Of a DNA stretch of 64,000 nt, positions 33,539-41,991 are shown one piece after another. The position numbers were made by a program, and so were the translations under genes. Each line of letters begins with the position of its first letter. Position 1 is the first letter of the stretch. Source of the stretch: Alkalihalobacillus sp. BA299. Its GTDB lineage: Bacteria; Bacillota; Bacilli; Bacillales; Bacillaceae_F. Where the stretch lies: assembly GCF_017745675.1 (NCBI RefSeq), contig NZ_JAFLJM010000002.1:62001-126000 (forward strand), written 5' to 3'. The notes beneath the pieces are model-generated. The model made no database searches, was not told the origin of the DNA, and was given only the letters and a program-made list of their open reading frames with translations.

Positions 33539-33857
33539 CTCTGTTCACACTCCGCTCCTTTGAAAATCCATCTGGATAACGATCCAATAATTTTTGTATA
33601 TTCTGTTCAGCGACTACATTAAAATCAATACCATATAAATCTAAGAGCCTAGCAAAGTACCAAAGGTGATCTCCAGCTTCTTTTATTAATTTTTCTTTAT
33701 TTAACGGATGGCCATGAAACTCGACTTTTTTAATTTCGTCTAAAAATTCTCCACCTTCTCCATTGAAACCTAAAGTAAAATTAGCTAATGCTGCATGAAA
33801 ACTTTCGTATAATCCCGCTGTTCGTGCTGACTCTTTTTGATACTGTGAAAAATTCAT
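33531..33857 (-). CDS. MazG-like nucleotide pyrophosphohydrolase
   Basis: A 108-residue helical protein. The metal-binding pattern GEGGEFLDEIKK and EAGDHLWYFARLLDLYG marks the MazG/dUTPase-like all-alpha NTP pyrophosphatases. Next to ThyA it probably adjusts nucleotide pools, e.g. by hydrolysing non-canonical or dUTP-like substrates. Confidence 0.85.
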   Translation of the reverse strand: MNFSQYQKESARTAGLYESFHAALANFTLGFNGEGGEFLDEIKKVEFHGHPLNKEKLIKEAGDHLWYFARLLDLYGIDFNVVAEQNIQKLLDRYPDGFSKERSVNRVD

Positions 33858-33872
33858 GAATATCGACTCCTT

Positions 33873-34691
33873 TTATACGGATACATCCGCTTTAATCGCT
33901 GGATAGGATAAATAACCTTTTAGTGAAAAATCATTAAAACCAAAATCATCAATGTTTTTTACTTCTGGATTTAACGACAATTGAGGTAATGGCCTAGGTT
34001 CTCTGGATAATTGCTCTTTTACTTGCTTAATATGATTTTTATAAATATGAGCGTCACCTATCGTATGAATAAACTCACCAACTTCTAATTCCGTTACTTG
34101 AGCAATCATATGAATTAATGCTGCATAAGAAGCGATATTATAGGGAACACCTAGAAATAAGTCGGCTGAACGTTGATACAATTGACACGATAATCTACCG
34201 TTCGCAACGTAGAATTGAAACAGCAAGTGACACGGTGGTAAAGCCATTTCATCCAACTGACTAACGTTCCAAGCCGACACAATTAAACGTCTACTGTCTG
34301 GATTAGTTTTGATTTGATCAATGACATTTTGTAGCTGGTCAATTGTAAAGTGTCTCAAATGATTATTTTTCCTTTTATAAGTCGACCATGATCTCCATTG
34401 CTTCCCGTACACCGGTCCCAACTCTCCATCTTCTTTCGCCCACAACTTCCAGGTTTTAAATCCGTACTTATCGGCACATTCATTTGCATTTGTAGATCCA
34501 CTAATAAACCAGAGAAGTTCACCTAATACTTTTTGAAAATTAACTGACTTTGTAGTAACAAGAGGAAAGCCTTCTTGTAGATCAAAACGCATTTGATAAC
34601 CAAATGTGCTAATGGTTCCCGTTCCAGTTCTATCTTCTTTTTCGATTCCGTTATCTAAAACGTGCTGCAGTAAATCATGATATGGCTTCAT
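33873..34691 (-). CDS. thyA: Thymidylate synthase
   Basis: A 272-residue ThyA. Hallmarks are [16 protein letters not shown], the active-site Cys in [33 protein letters not shown] and the C-terminal [11 protein letters not shown]. It converts dUMP to dTMP using methylene-tetrahydrofolate. Carried by the phage, it supports DNA synthesis after induction. Confidence 0.97.
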   Translation of the reverse strand: MKPYHDLLQHVLDNGIEKEDRTGTGTISTFGYQMRFDLQEGFPLVTTKSVNFQKVLGELLWFISGSTNANECADKYGFKTWKLWAKEDGELGPVYGKQWRSWSTYKRKNNHLRHFTIDQLQNVIDQIKTNPDSRRLIVSAWNVSQLDEMALPPCHLLFQFYVANGRLSCQLYQRSADLFLGVPYNIASYAALIHMIAQVTELEVGEFIHTIGDAHIYKNHIKQVKEQLSREPRPLPQLSLNPEVKNIDDFGFNDFSLKGYLSYPAIKADVSV

Positions 34692-34695
34692 TCTT

Positions 34696-34929
34696 TTACC
34701 TCCCTGACCTCGATCCCCTTCGACCGTTTCGATAGTGTTGTTTTTCTTTCTCTTGTTTTTTTAATTTATTAATGTATTTCCTAAGGCCTTTTATTTCACT
34801 TTTTAACTTGCTATTGACTTTTTTAAGCTGTTTATTTTCTTTTACGATATTTTCTGAGACTTTTTTGTAGTGTTCGTGAGTTTCTTGCATCAGTTGGTTA
34901 AGATTTACGTCTTCCATTGACTCACTCAC
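34696..34929 (-). CDS. Basic coiled-coil protein
   Basis: A 77-residue protein: a long helix ([20 protein letters not shown]) and an Arg/Gly-rich tail ([11 protein letters not shown]). It begins just before thyA in the same operon. No family recognised. Confidence 0.6.
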   Translation of the reverse strand: MSESMEDVNLNQLMQETHEHYKKVSENIVKENKQLKKVNSKLKSEIKGLRKYINKLKKQEKEKQHYRNGRRGSRSGR

Positions 34930-34969
34930 CCTTCGACATACCGTTATTTCGCATCGTTTGCTTAGCCTT

Positions 34970-35281
34970 CTATCGAACGCTTTCTTTATTATCTAACCGT
35001 TTAATGATCCATTCTAATTCTTTGATAATCTCATCAGCTGTCAAAGTAAGTAGTCTTTCTTTATGCCGTTCAACATACAATTTGGCTTCATTCCACCGAA
35101 GAGCGTGATTTTCATCTCTTAATTTGTCACTATATTTCTTCCAGATGTCTGCACACTCTCTTACCTGGTGGAATATGTCATGTAGTGACTTATCGGACAG
35201 TTCCATACTTTCGTTAGTTTGAACATAGTAAACTATCATTCTGGCAAAATGTTCCACTGTTTGACTGTACAAATAAATCAC
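34970..35281 (-). CDS. Hypothetical helical protein
   Basis: A 103-residue helical protein (VEHFARMIVYYVQTNESMEL). The start overlaps the stop of the zinc-finger gene (ATGA type). No family recognised. Confidence 0.6.
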   Translation of the reverse strand: MIYLYSQTVEHFARMIVYYVQTNESMELSDKSLHDIFHQVRECADIWKKYSDKLRDENHALRWNEAKLYVERHKERLLTLTADEIIKELEWIIKRLDNKESVR

Positions 35282-35427
35282 TCCTTCGTTTCATCAACAC
35301 TTCTTTCTTCATACACACTCCAACATTTATTAGAGCAGCAAGTGCCTAAACCATCGGTATTTTCAAAGGTAGCGGAACATATACGGCACTCTTCATATTT
35401 TCTTGGTAACCCCTCACGTACTGCCAT
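35278..35427 (-). CDS. 49-aa zinc-finger protein
   Basis: Reads MAVREGLPRKYEECRICSAT, then CCSNKCWSVYEER: a CxxC ... CCxxxC zinc knuckle. GCGAGGTG precedes the ATG. Coupled to the following gene by a four-base overlap. Confidence 0.65.
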   Translation of the reverse strand: MAVREGLPRKYEECRICSATFENTDGLGTCCSNKCWSVYEERSVDETKE

Positions 35428-35530
35428 GTTTCACCTCGCAATTGAACTTTTATACTCGGGCTAACATACCATTTATAAATAAACACTTGGATCTAGAATT
35501 TTATTTCGGATTTCGGATAAATATATTTAA

Positions 35531-35595
35531 TGTCTCCCTACTCACCTACTTCCATGAAACCAACCCGGGTTGATCGCACTAAGAGTTGGGAGACA
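35531..35595. other. Long imperfect hairpin between methyltransferase and zinc-finger genes
   Basis: TGTCTCCC (35531-35538) and ACTC pair with GAGT and GGGAGACA (35588-35595): 12 base pairs with one mismatch. The loop carries the 10-bp palindrome AACCCGGGTT. On the plus strand the 3' strand is followed by CCA, so it superficially resembles a tRNA acceptor arm, but the size and T-arm do not fit. A structured RNA or a protein-binding site is possible. Confidence 0.55.
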
Positions 35596-35620
35596 CCAGT
35601 TTCATTTAAGACTCGAACTG

Positions 35621-36994
35621 TTAATTTGCAACTGCCGTTCTATACCTTGTGTTTTCTACACATATTTCAGGTAAGTTTGCTCTTACAAGATGTTCCGCAA
35701 ATGGTGGTGGCACTGAATTACCGCACCTCGCCACCTGAGCTGTTTTAGGATATCTATTACTCTTATAATCTCGATCGATAATGTAAGAGTCAGGAAACCC
35801 TTGTGCTTTGAATAATTCATGTGGCTGAAGCATCCTCATACCTATATCAACTATCTTGTATTCCTGCCCTTTAATTGTTACTAATCCGAATCGATCTCTT
35901 GTGGTTATGGTGTGTAATGGTTCATTTAAGGATTGACCAACATCGGAGCCGTAATATTTGATTAAGAATGCTTGTACTAACGAATGATGATCTTTCATGG
36001 TGATCGTATGCAGCGGTTCATCTATGCCTATTCCAGAACCTTTGTAATTACCGCCATAATGCTTTGCTAGGAATGCAGCAACTAAACCAAATCGATTTGC
36101 TGTTGGTATCGTTGCAATTGGTTCATCTAAGCTACTTGCCCTTGTTTCTGATCCTTGGTGAGTATAGTAATGCTGAACAAAATAGGCTTTATCATCAACG
36201 ATGTATGGTTCATCAGTATCAATTACATATTTCTTTAATCCCCTACTGATCCTCAAAAGACTATTTTCTTTCAGTGGTATTTTGCGTGTGAAGATACTTG
36301 GTGCTGGTATTGACCAATCAATAACCTCTCCGGCCGTTCTGTACGGTTTTTTAATACCTAACTGAACGTTTAGTTCATTTGGTTCACCGTGCGTAGCTTC
36401 GGGCCATGTAATTTGTTTTCCATCACAACGAGCAATTAAAAATAATCGTTTTCTAGTTGTAGGAGCGCCGTAATCACATGCTTTCAGTTCTCTCGTTTCT
36501 ACCTGGTAACCTAATGCCTTAAAGGATTTAATAAAAGATTGGAAGGTCATGCCCTTTTTATCAGGATCAGGCACCCATTCGCCTTTATTATTAAGTTTTA
36601 ATGGTCCCCATGTCTTAAATTCTTCAACATTTTCTAACATGATAACTCTCGGCCTAACAGATATCGCCCAATTTATAGCTACCCATGCAAGACCTCGTAT
36701 TTTCTTACTTACCGGCTTCCCACCTTTTGCTTTACTGAAATGCTTACAATCAGGAGATAACCAACACAGGCCAACTTTCCTACCTTTAACTACCTTACGG
36801 GGATCTACATCCCAAACACTCTCACAATAATGCTCTGTATCTGGATGGTTAGTTTTATGCATTGCTATAGCAGCAGGATCGTGATTGATGGCAATATCTA
36901 CTGAAATACCTGTGGCCATTTCAATTCCAGTACTTGCTCCCCCGCCACCAGCGAAGTTATCAACAATAATTTCTCTAAATAAATCTAGCTGCAA
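35621..36994 (-). CDS. C5 DNA (cytosine) methyltransferase
   Basis: A 457-residue methyltransferase. Motif I is VDNFAGGGGASTGIEMATG; motif IV is WLSPDCKHFSKAKGG, with Asp in place of the usual Pro before the catalytic Cys; motif VI is MLENVEEF; motif VIII is TTRKRLFLIARCD; motif X is VARCGNSVPPPFAEHLVRA. The TTG at 36992-36994 has AAAGGAGGG upstream; longer starts lack one. No cognate nuclease is adjacent, so it is probably an orphan anti-restriction enzyme. Confidence 0.92.
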   Translation of the reverse strand: MQLDLFREIIVDNFAGGGGASTGIEMATGISVDIAINHDPAAIAMHKTNHPDTEHYCESVWDVDPRKVVKGRKVGLCWLSPDCKHFSKAKGGKPVSKKIRGLAWVAINWAISVRPRVIMLENVEEFKTWGPLKLNNKGEWVPDPDKKGMTFQSFIKSFKALGYQVETRELKACDYGAPTTRKRLFLIARCDGKQITWPEATHGEPNELNVQLGIKKPYRTAGEVIDWSIPAPSIFTRKIPLKENSLLRISRGLKKYVIDTDEPYIVDDKAYFVQHYYTHQGSETRASSLDEPIATIPTANRFGLVAAFLAKHYGGNYKGSGIGIDEPLHTITMKDHHSLVQAFLIKYYGSDVGQSLNEPLHTITTRDRFGLVTIKGQEYKIVDIGMRMLQPHELFKAQGFPDSYIIDRDYKSNRYPKTAQVARCGNSVPPPFAEHLVRANLPEICVENTRYRTAVAN

Positions 36995-37053
36995 TATTCT
37001 CCCTCCTTTGCTACACATAATCTCTCTATTGAATATCATGACCGAACTGTACA

Positions 37054-37227
37054 TCAATCCTCCCATTCTAAAACAACTAAATCTTGACCATCCTCCCATG
37101 TTTCTCTGACTGAATTAAAGGACTCATATCCACATTCATCGACCTTCGCTTCAACATCGTAGAACATTACCTTTTGCGTTTTATCCCTAATTTTTGATAG
37201 TTCCTCAATTAATTCTTGTACTGTCAT
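37054..37227 (-). CDS. 57-aa hypothetical protein
   Basis: Begins MTVQELIEELSKIRDKTQKV and ends DGQDLVVLEWED. Small proteins of this type are common in Bacillus phage early regions. GAGGAGGG precedes the ATG after a junction motif copy. Function unknown. Confidence 0.65.
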   Translation of the reverse strand: MTVQELIEELSKIRDKTQKVMFYDVEAKVDECGYESFNSVRETWEDGQDLVVLEWED

Positions 37228-37257
37228 CTTCAAACCCTCCTCGTGTCGCAGTATCTT

Positions 37258-37428
37258 TCAATTATTTCTACCTGTTCCTTCACAGTGATTACACTTTACC
37301 GATGTGTCATTAACTCTTATTGAACCTCCACCAAAAGTCATTGCCCTTTGCATGGCTTTTAATTTTCCGCTGCCGAAACAATAAGGACACAAATCATTTA
37401 GAGTCGGAATTTTTATTTCTATTTGCAT
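37258..37428 (-). CDS. 56-aa zinc-finger protein
   Basis: Starts MQIEIKIPTLNDLCPYCFGS. CPYCFGSGKL and CNHCEGTGR form a DnaJ-like CxxCxGxG pair, so it likely binds one zinc. AAAGGAT lies seven bases before the ATG at 37426-37428; an ATG two codons earlier is also possible. Followed by a copy of the junction motif. Confidence 0.65.
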   Translation of the reverse strand: MQIEIKIPTLNDLCPYCFGSGKLKAMQRAMTFGGGSIRVNDTSVKCNHCEGTGRNN

Positions 37429-37464
37429 CTTCATATCCTTTCTTTAGTACGTAGTTTCCTTCAA

Positions 37465-37587
37465 CTATTCCTTAGGCTCAATCATTCCGATGGAGTTCAC
37501 ATCATCGATCGTAATCTCCGGAAGGTTCGTTTCATTTGCTTCCATCACTTCTAGGCAACGGTTAAATTCCTCTGCATTCATTTTCAT
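37465..37587 (-). CDS. 40-aa hypothetical protein
   Basis: An acidic peptide (MKMNAEEFNRCLEVMEANET). AGGAGCG precedes the ATG. It lies between junction-type spacers in the block of tiny early genes. Function unknown. Confidence 0.55.
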   Translation of the reverse strand: MKMNAEEFNRCLEVMEANETNLPEITIDDVNSIGMIEPKE

Positions 37588-37646
37588 TTCTATCGCTCCT
37601 ATACTCCGGTATATTCTCTATCCCTTATCACGTATCTTCACGTAAA

Positions 37647-37814
37647 TTACTTCCGCTTCTTCCACTTTGACCAATTCTTAGCTTGAGATCGTTTTTTACG
37701 AATAGATACTTTTTGAGCCTTCTTCACTTTTGACTGTTGAACGTACATCCATTTTTTACGGAAACCAATAATACTTTGAACTACTCGATCAATTTCACGT
37801 TCAGTAAATATCAT
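37647..37814 (-). CDS. 55-aa basic protein
   Basis: Begins MIFTEREIDRVVQSIIGFRK and is very basic in the second half (KKAQKVSIRKKRSQAKNWSK). The ATG overlaps the stop of the preceding gene (ATGA), giving coupling. Probably nucleic-acid binding. Confidence 0.6.
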   Translation of the reverse strand: MIFTEREIDRVVQSIIGFRKKWMYVQQSKVKKAQKVSIRKKRSQAKNWSKWKKRK

Positions 37815-38014
37815 TCTTTCACCTCATCTACAGGAAGATCCATCGCCTTTATCATCTTACGAATGGTTTTTTCACCAACCCCTTTTGTGTTTTGAAGCTT
37901 TTCAAATCCATCAGCGAAATAATCAACAGCTACTTTCTTTCCCGCTTCGTACCCATCATTGAAACCTTTTAAATAAATCGGATTTAGCGGATCAATTTTC
38001 AAACTAATCACCAT
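37811..38014 (-). CDS. Small protein with helix-hairpin-helix-like end
   Basis: A 67-residue protein. The segment NTKGVGEKTIRKMIKAM resembles one helix-hairpin-helix DNA-binding motif. It overlaps neighbours at both ends in the early block. Confidence 0.6.
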   Translation of the reverse strand: MVISLKIDPLNPIYLKGFNDGYEAGKKVAVDYFADGFEKLQNTKGVGEKTIRKMIKAMDLPVDEVKE

Positions 38015-38328
38015 CCTTTTTTACGCATAGTTAGTTGACCAAAATTCAGCCTTACTTTCCCTTTACCTTTGGAGTGTCTTGCTCTATCAAAGATTAATAG
38101 GAATATTTCGTCTGGATCACACTCAAAACACTTTGCTATTTCCGTTATGTGTTTCCCTTCTTTCCACATTTGTTCAATTTCAGCGACTTCTTTCAACGAC
38201 CAATCTTGTCGTAAGTCTTCATTTGCAAAGTACGTTTGATCCCTTTCTCTAATCATGTAGTTTTTTTTCATACTGGCTATTGTGTGATTAATGGACTTAA
38301 CTTCCTTGTCGGTTAAACCCTTCATCAA
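38008..38328 (-). CDS. Putative helix-turn-helix protein
   Basis: A 106-residue protein. A trihelical stretch VAEIEQMWKEGKHITEIAKC followed by DPDEIFLLIFDRARHSK looks like a homeodomain-type HTH. The C-terminus is basic. It may be a regulator of early genes; no firm family. Confidence 0.6.
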   Translation of the reverse strand: MMKGLTDKEVKSINHTIASMKKNYMIRERDQTYFANEDLRQDWSLKEVAEIEQMWKEGKHITEIAKCFECDPDEIFLLIFDRARHSKGKGKVRLNFGQLTMRKKGW

Positions 38329-38449
38329 ACTTCACCTTCTCTCTTTCCAGTTCGTCTAATGTCAGCTGAGAGAGCAAACGACCGTCAAATGCTACATAAT
38401 GACCTTGTAATTGCATTTCTTGAATAAGAATCGCTTTTCTTAACTGCAT
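38297..38449 (-). CDS. 50-aa hypothetical protein
   Basis: Reads MQLRKAILIQEMQLQGHYVA and continues to FNRQGS. Short proteins with this LIQxMQLxG pattern recur in Bacillus phage early regions. It overlaps both neighbours. Function unknown. Confidence 0.55.
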   Translation of the reverse strand: MQLRKAILIQEMQLQGHYVAFDGRLLSQLTLDELEREKVKFDEGFNRQGS

Positions 38450-38583
38450 TTCTCCACTTCCTTTTTCATCTGTTCTAACAGTACTTGCATACGTTGTTCT
38501 GCTTGTTTGATCTCTTCATTTGTTTTTCGCTTTTGAGGCTGCACTACAAAAACTCCGGGCATAATTTGTTCAACTTGGTTCAA
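38440..38583 (-). CDS. 47-aa helical protein
   Basis: A TTG start at 38581-38583 with AGGAG eight bases upstream gives NQVEQIMPGVFVVQPQKRKT and a helical tail. It follows the DnaC-like gene closely. No family recognised. Confidence 0.5.
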   Translation of the reverse strand: MNQVEQIMPGVFVVQPQKRKTNEEIKQAEQRMQVLLEQMKKEVEKCS

Positions 38584-38594
38584 TTCATTCACTC

Positions 38595-39404
38595 CTAAAA
38601 TGGACTACTTGAAATTCTTTTATCCTTGGACTCTTTGAAAATGATGTACTTTGGATTTTTTAAAAGACGTGACACTAGTTTTCTGTCATACATTGAAAAT
38701 AATGCCTTACCAGTAAGATTAGTTGTTAAAATGGTTGGTTTATCTTGTCTTGTTGTTCCGATGGCATAAAGTACACGTTGAACAAAATCAGTTGCTTTTT
38801 TGTCTGTTTTGATTGCTCCCGTTTCAGCACCTAGATCATCTAATACAAGAAAATCCACGCCAGACATTAAATCCACAAAATAATTCTCGGTGTATTTACT
38901 TTCTTTATCCTGGAATGACGCTCTTATTTTCCTGAGCATATCCTCTACACTAATGAACAAGGATGAGATTTTATATTCAGCGGTTTCATTAAGTTCTTTT
39001 AAGATTGAATAAGCTAAGTGACTTTTTCCGGTCCCTTGTAATCCCTGCAGTATGACGTTGAATATTTCCCCTTGCTTATAACGTTGGATGCATTCCAATA
39101 TAATTTGTTTATTCCTTCGTTCTTCCTCACACGTAGGCTTATAGCTTTCCATCGTTGCTTTTAAGATCGTTGAGTCACTTACTAAGCTGGAGTGATATAA
39201 AGTGTTATACTTCTTCATTTTTTGGGACTTTTTATACTGTCCTTCAATTTGTTCTTGCAGCTGTTGGTCTTGTTGTTCAAGGAAACAACGAGGGCATATA
39301 CTTTGTTGTTTCCAGATGATATGTTCCATGCTGTGTTTTTCACATCGATCAGAATGGTAAGTCGGGTTCTTCTGGAACGTCTTCTGGATGTGTTCCAATC
39401 TCAC
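38595..39404 (-). CDS. DnaC/DnaI-type helicase loader
   Basis: A 269-residue AAA+ ATPase. An N-terminal zinc-like region (CEKHSMEHIIWKQQSICPRC) is followed by Walker A FNVILQGLQGTGKSHLAYSI and Walker B VDFLVLDDLGAE. It loads the host replicative helicase onto phage origin DNA. It overlaps the upstream replication initiator by 56 bases. Confidence 0.92.
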   Translation of the reverse strand: MRLEHIQKTFQKNPTYHSDRCEKHSMEHIIWKQQSICPRCFLEQQDQQLQEQIEGQYKKSQKMKKYNTLYHSSLVSDSTILKATMESYKPTCEEERRNKQIILECIQRYKQGEIFNVILQGLQGTGKSHLAYSILKELNETAEYKISSLFISVEDMLRKIRASFQDKESKYTENYFVDLMSGVDFLVLDDLGAETGAIKTDKKATDFVQRVLYAIGTTRQDKPTILTTNLTGKALFSMYDRKLVSRLLKNPKYIIFKESKDKRISSSPF

Positions 39405-40137
39405 TCACGTCCTTTTCATTGAGGTAAGACTCGAACTTAGTACCAAATAATGTTTCGGGTCTAAGATAGTTGTTCATTTTCTCGTTATTAAGCCATTGAC
39501 TGCATTTAGTATCGATTACTCGTTTAAAATCATTTAACTTAAATCCTTCATTCCAACGAGCTTTGATTAAAGTCTTAGTCTTAGGTGTTGTGGCTCTATA
39601 GTTTTTGTTAGTCACTTCATTGAGGTAATTTATGATTTCAGATACCGGAGGTATTTCTTCTTTTTCTTCTTCTTTTTCTTCTTCTTTTTCTTCTTCTTTT
39701 TCTTCTTCTTTTTCTTCTTCTTCCCCATAGTCTATAGATAGGGTATCGATACGGTATCCATACCGTTTGATTTGTTCTAAATACATTCCCACAAAAGCCT
39801 TATATTTCACGGATCCTAGCTCTTTTTCAATGCACTTAATCACCTTAGAACTATTGATGAAGTTATACTTTGCCCAATTCACTAACATTAGTTCTTTTGT
39901 TGACTCCTGGTAATGAATTTTTCCGTATTCGATGAAACGATCTAAAAGTTTATCAATCGTTTCCCGGTTATATCCTGTTTCGGTTTCCATTATTCTTTTA
40001 GGTAGTTCATAAATTCCGCATTGGGTTGTCTTGCTATTGGTCATTAGGTACAAGAAAAAATACTTTTCCTCTGGTGTTAGGTCTAATACAAAACCATCTT
40101 GCCAAAAATCAACGTGTACATTTCTGTATTTAGCCAT
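39349..40137 (-). CDS. Phage replication initiator (winged helix plus Phg_2220_C domain)
   Basis: A 262-residue protein. Residues 1-110 form a DnaD-N-like winged helix (MAKYRNVHVDFWQDGFVLDL). Residues 175-240 form the conserved phage C-terminal domain (IINYLNEVTNKNYRATTPKT, then WLNNEKMNNYLRPETLF). Between them is a low-complexity Glu/Lys linker coded by a 12-bp DNA repeat. With the DnaC-like loader it would start phage replication; the origin may lie within or beside this gene. Confidence 0.88.
   Translation of the reverse strand: MAKYRNVHVDFWQDGFVLDLTPEEKYFFLYLMTNSKTTQCGIYELPKRIMETETGYNRETIDKLLDRFIEYGKIHYQESTKELMLVNWAKYNFINSSKVIKCIEKELGSVKYKAFVGMYLEQIKRYGYRIDTLSIDYGEEEEKEEEKEEEKEEEKEEEKEEIPPVSEIINYLNEVTNKNYRATTPKTKTLIKARWNEGFKLNDFKRVIDTKCSQWLNNEKMNNYLRPETLFGTKFESYLNEKDVSEIGTHPEDVPEEPDLPF
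39655..39725. repeat. 12-bp tandem repeat coding EEEK linker
   Basis: A TTCTTCTTTTTC unit is repeated about six times without interruption inside the replication initiator gene. It encodes repeated Glu-Glu-Glu-Lys. Copy number would change the linker length by four residues per unit without shifting the frame. Confidence 0.85.
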
Positions 40138-40184
40138 TTAAAGCACCTTCTTTAGCATTTGAGGGGAATAAATCCCCTCATTTG

Positions 40185-40246
40185 TGATATACTTGTACTA
40201 GATGTGTTTATTTTGGGGCCTTGATGTTGCAGCATCAGGCTTTTTT
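40185..40246 (+). ncRNA. Candidate tiny plus-strand transcription unit A
   Basis: An extended -10 element TG-A-TATACT (40185-40193) is followed about 20 bases later by the hairpin GCCTTGATG...CATCAGGC and TTTTTT. This would give a ~45-nt RNA antisense to the leftward early operon. No ORF. It shares the upstream string TTTGTGATA with unit B at 44.8 kb. Confidence 0.55.
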
Positions 40247-40420
40247 ATTTTTCTTTAACTCCTCTACTAAATTCACAGCTTTACCTTGAGGTTTATCTAC
40301 CACTTTCAAAGGGGCAAATAAAGAAGCTGTCATTTGTAAGATTTGGTCCTGTTCCTCAGTTAAAGCTATTGGATAAATTTGATCGTTCATGACATACATT
40401 AAAACGACTTTATTATTCAT
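40235..40420 (-). CDS. Hypothetical protein
   Basis: A 61-residue protein (MNNKVVLMYVMNDQIYPIAL) with an acidic helix and basic end. It overlaps the terminator hairpin of tiny unit A at its 3' end. Function unknown. Confidence 0.65.
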   Translation of the reverse strand: MNNKVVLMYVMNDQIYPIALTEEQDQILQMTASLFAPLKVVDKPQGKAVNLVEELKKNKKA

Positions 40421-40429
40421 GGTTTCCTC

Positions 40430-41209
40430 CTAAATAGTCCCAATCGTAAACTCTTTTACAATTATCGAATAAATTTCTTTTAGCCTAGGATCTTGTTCAA
40501 TAACGTCCATTTTAGTGGTTTTACTTATCTGAGTTTTCGTAGCTCCACCATCTGCTAATCTTTGTTTTAAATTATTTACTCGGATAGTTAAATTACATTT
40601 AGCTCGATCTTCTAGAGTTTCATAGCTTTTGGTGCGTAATTCTTGATAATTACCACCAAGTTTTTTTGCTGCTCTATTGATTAAAGTATTGATAGCTTTT
40701 CTCCAATCATCATCTTTTTGAAGAAACGTTTCTTTTATGGTTTCTATCCCACTTTCAAGTTCGTTGATTTTCTCATCACGTTTGGCATCTTCAATTTGCT
40801 TTTGTGCGACAGTATCAAAAATTTGTTTAAACATTTGTAGTTCTGGACTGAGTTGCTGAATATCAATTTGCCCTTGTTTCTGACGATAGTAATCATCGAC
40901 TAGCATTTCGTAAGCATCCCAAGCTTCATCGGTATTTAATGATTTAGCATGAAGCCATGCTCCCTTTTCTGTCCAAAGGTATAGTTTGTTTAGCGAACCT
41001 TGAAATTCACGATTTGCTTTTTTGAATGCTTTTAACTCTTCGCCAATCAACAAAATATAATGTTTGTCTTCTTTATATCTTTCTTCGTTGTATTTGAAGT
41101 TGTAGCTAATTTTGTCAGATGTAGACCCATAAGCCTCTGCCAATTGTTGAGTTGTTAATACTCTTTGACCACCATGTTCAATAATTGTTAAATCGCTCAC
41201 ATTAATCAC
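40430..41209 (-). CDS. ORF6N/ORF6C phage regulatory protein
   Basis: A 259-residue protein. The N-terminal ORF6N domain is clear (EHGGQRVLTTQQLAEAYGST, then WLHAKSLNTDEAWDAYEMLV). The C-terminal ORF6C domain starts around residue 118 (LSPELQMFKQIFDTVAQKQI). Such KilA-N-like proteins are phage antirepressors or regulators of early genes. Coupled to the AbrB-like gene by a four-base overlap. Confidence 0.88.
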   Translation of the reverse strand: MINVSDLTIIEHGGQRVLTTQQLAEAYGSTSDKISYNFKYNEERYKEDKHYILLIGEELKAFKKANREFQGSLNKLYLWTEKGAWLHAKSLNTDEAWDAYEMLVDDYYRQKQGQIDIQQLSPELQMFKQIFDTVAQKQIEDAKRDEKINELESGIETIKETFLQKDDDWRKAINTLINRAAKKLGGNYQELRTKSYETLEDRAKCNLTIRVNNLKQRLADGGATKTQISKTTKMDVIEQDPRLKEIYSIIVKEFTIGTI

Positions 41210-41469
41210 TCCTTATTAATAAATTTGATGGCTTTCGAAAGGATCTCTTTAACCTGGTCATTTTCTGTATGCAACAACGTATCATTTAAAGCTCCAAGTA
41301 ATTCTTTTTTCTCACTATTAGACTGATATTCACGAACAAGAAACCCTTCTTCTGTTGCGAACATCTCCATTGGAGTACCAGCGACCCATCCATTTGCTTT
41401 TCTAACTTCCATTGGAATTACTACTCGACCTAATTCATCCATTCGTCTTACAATACCTAAAGCTTTCAT
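41206..41469 (-). CDS. AbrB/SpoVT-type transition-state regulator
   Basis: An 87-residue protein. The swapped-hairpin DNA-binding domain is at the N-terminus (MKALGIVRRMDELGRVVIPM, then EVRKANGW), as in AbrB and Abh. Carried on the prophage, it could influence host competence and sporulation promoters as well as phage genes. Confidence 0.9.
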   Translation of the reverse strand: MKALGIVRRMDELGRVVIPMEVRKANGWVAGTPMEMFATEEGFLVREYQSNSEKKELLGALNDTLLHTENDQVKEILSKAIKFINKE

Positions 41470-41487
41470 GTAACCACCCTTTCAAAT

Positions 41488-41727
41488 TCATTTTTCTTTT
41501 AAAATAAGATTTCGAGTTAAACACATTTCAAGTGATTTATTGATTATTTTCATAGCATTTAAAGTTTCAGATTTTGCAGCAGAAATATTGTTTGGAGAGT
41601 CATAAGACTTTTGTAATTTAATTAATTGCTCAACTAAATGCTCAACTTGATTTTTGGGATACGGCAATAGTTCTATTTTTTGATCTGGAAATTTTGGAGG
41701 TTTAACAGGATTGAATTCAAATACCAT
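41488..41727 (-). CDS. Hypothetical helical protein
   Basis: A 79-residue protein (MVFEFNPVKPPKFPDQKIEL) with an extended N-terminus and two helices. The ATG at 41725-41727 follows AAAGGTGGG. No family recognised. Confidence 0.6.
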   Translation of the reverse strand: MVFEFNPVKPPKFPDQKIELLPYPKNQVEHLVEQLIKLQKSYDSPNNISAAKSETLNAMKIINKSLEMCLTRNLILKEK

Positions 41728-41759
41728 TTTATTTCCCACCTTTCCTTTTGAGCATTTTC

Positions 41760-41948
41760 TCAAGCTTCTTTCTGTACATACGGTACAATTTCAACCTTTT
41801 CCCAATCCTTTAATTTGTAATTCGCAAATATTCTTTCTGCTGAACGTCTGGCAACATGTTCGGATTGATAAGCTCGTACTTTTCGACTGGGAGAAGATAA
41901 CTTACTGACATTAAGCGGACCGCCGTCATAATGTATGACCCATAACAT
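41760..41948 (-). CDS. Hypothetical protein
   Basis: A 62-residue protein starting MLWVIHYDGGPLNVSKLSSP. The ATG at 41946-41948 has GGAGGG seven bases upstream. A junction motif copy precedes it. Function unknown. Confidence 0.6.
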   Translation of the reverse strand: MLWVIHYDGGPLNVSKLSSPSRKVRAYQSEHVARRSAERIFANYKLKDWEKVEIVPYVQKEA

Positions 41949-41991
41949 TATTAATCCCTCCATCTTTTAAATCGTAGTGTCGTACTGCGAA

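Noticed and set aside
35531..35598. Possible tRNA ending in CCA
   Set aside because: The acceptor-like stem is there, but the total length is about 67 bases and no T-arm or D-arm can be drawn.
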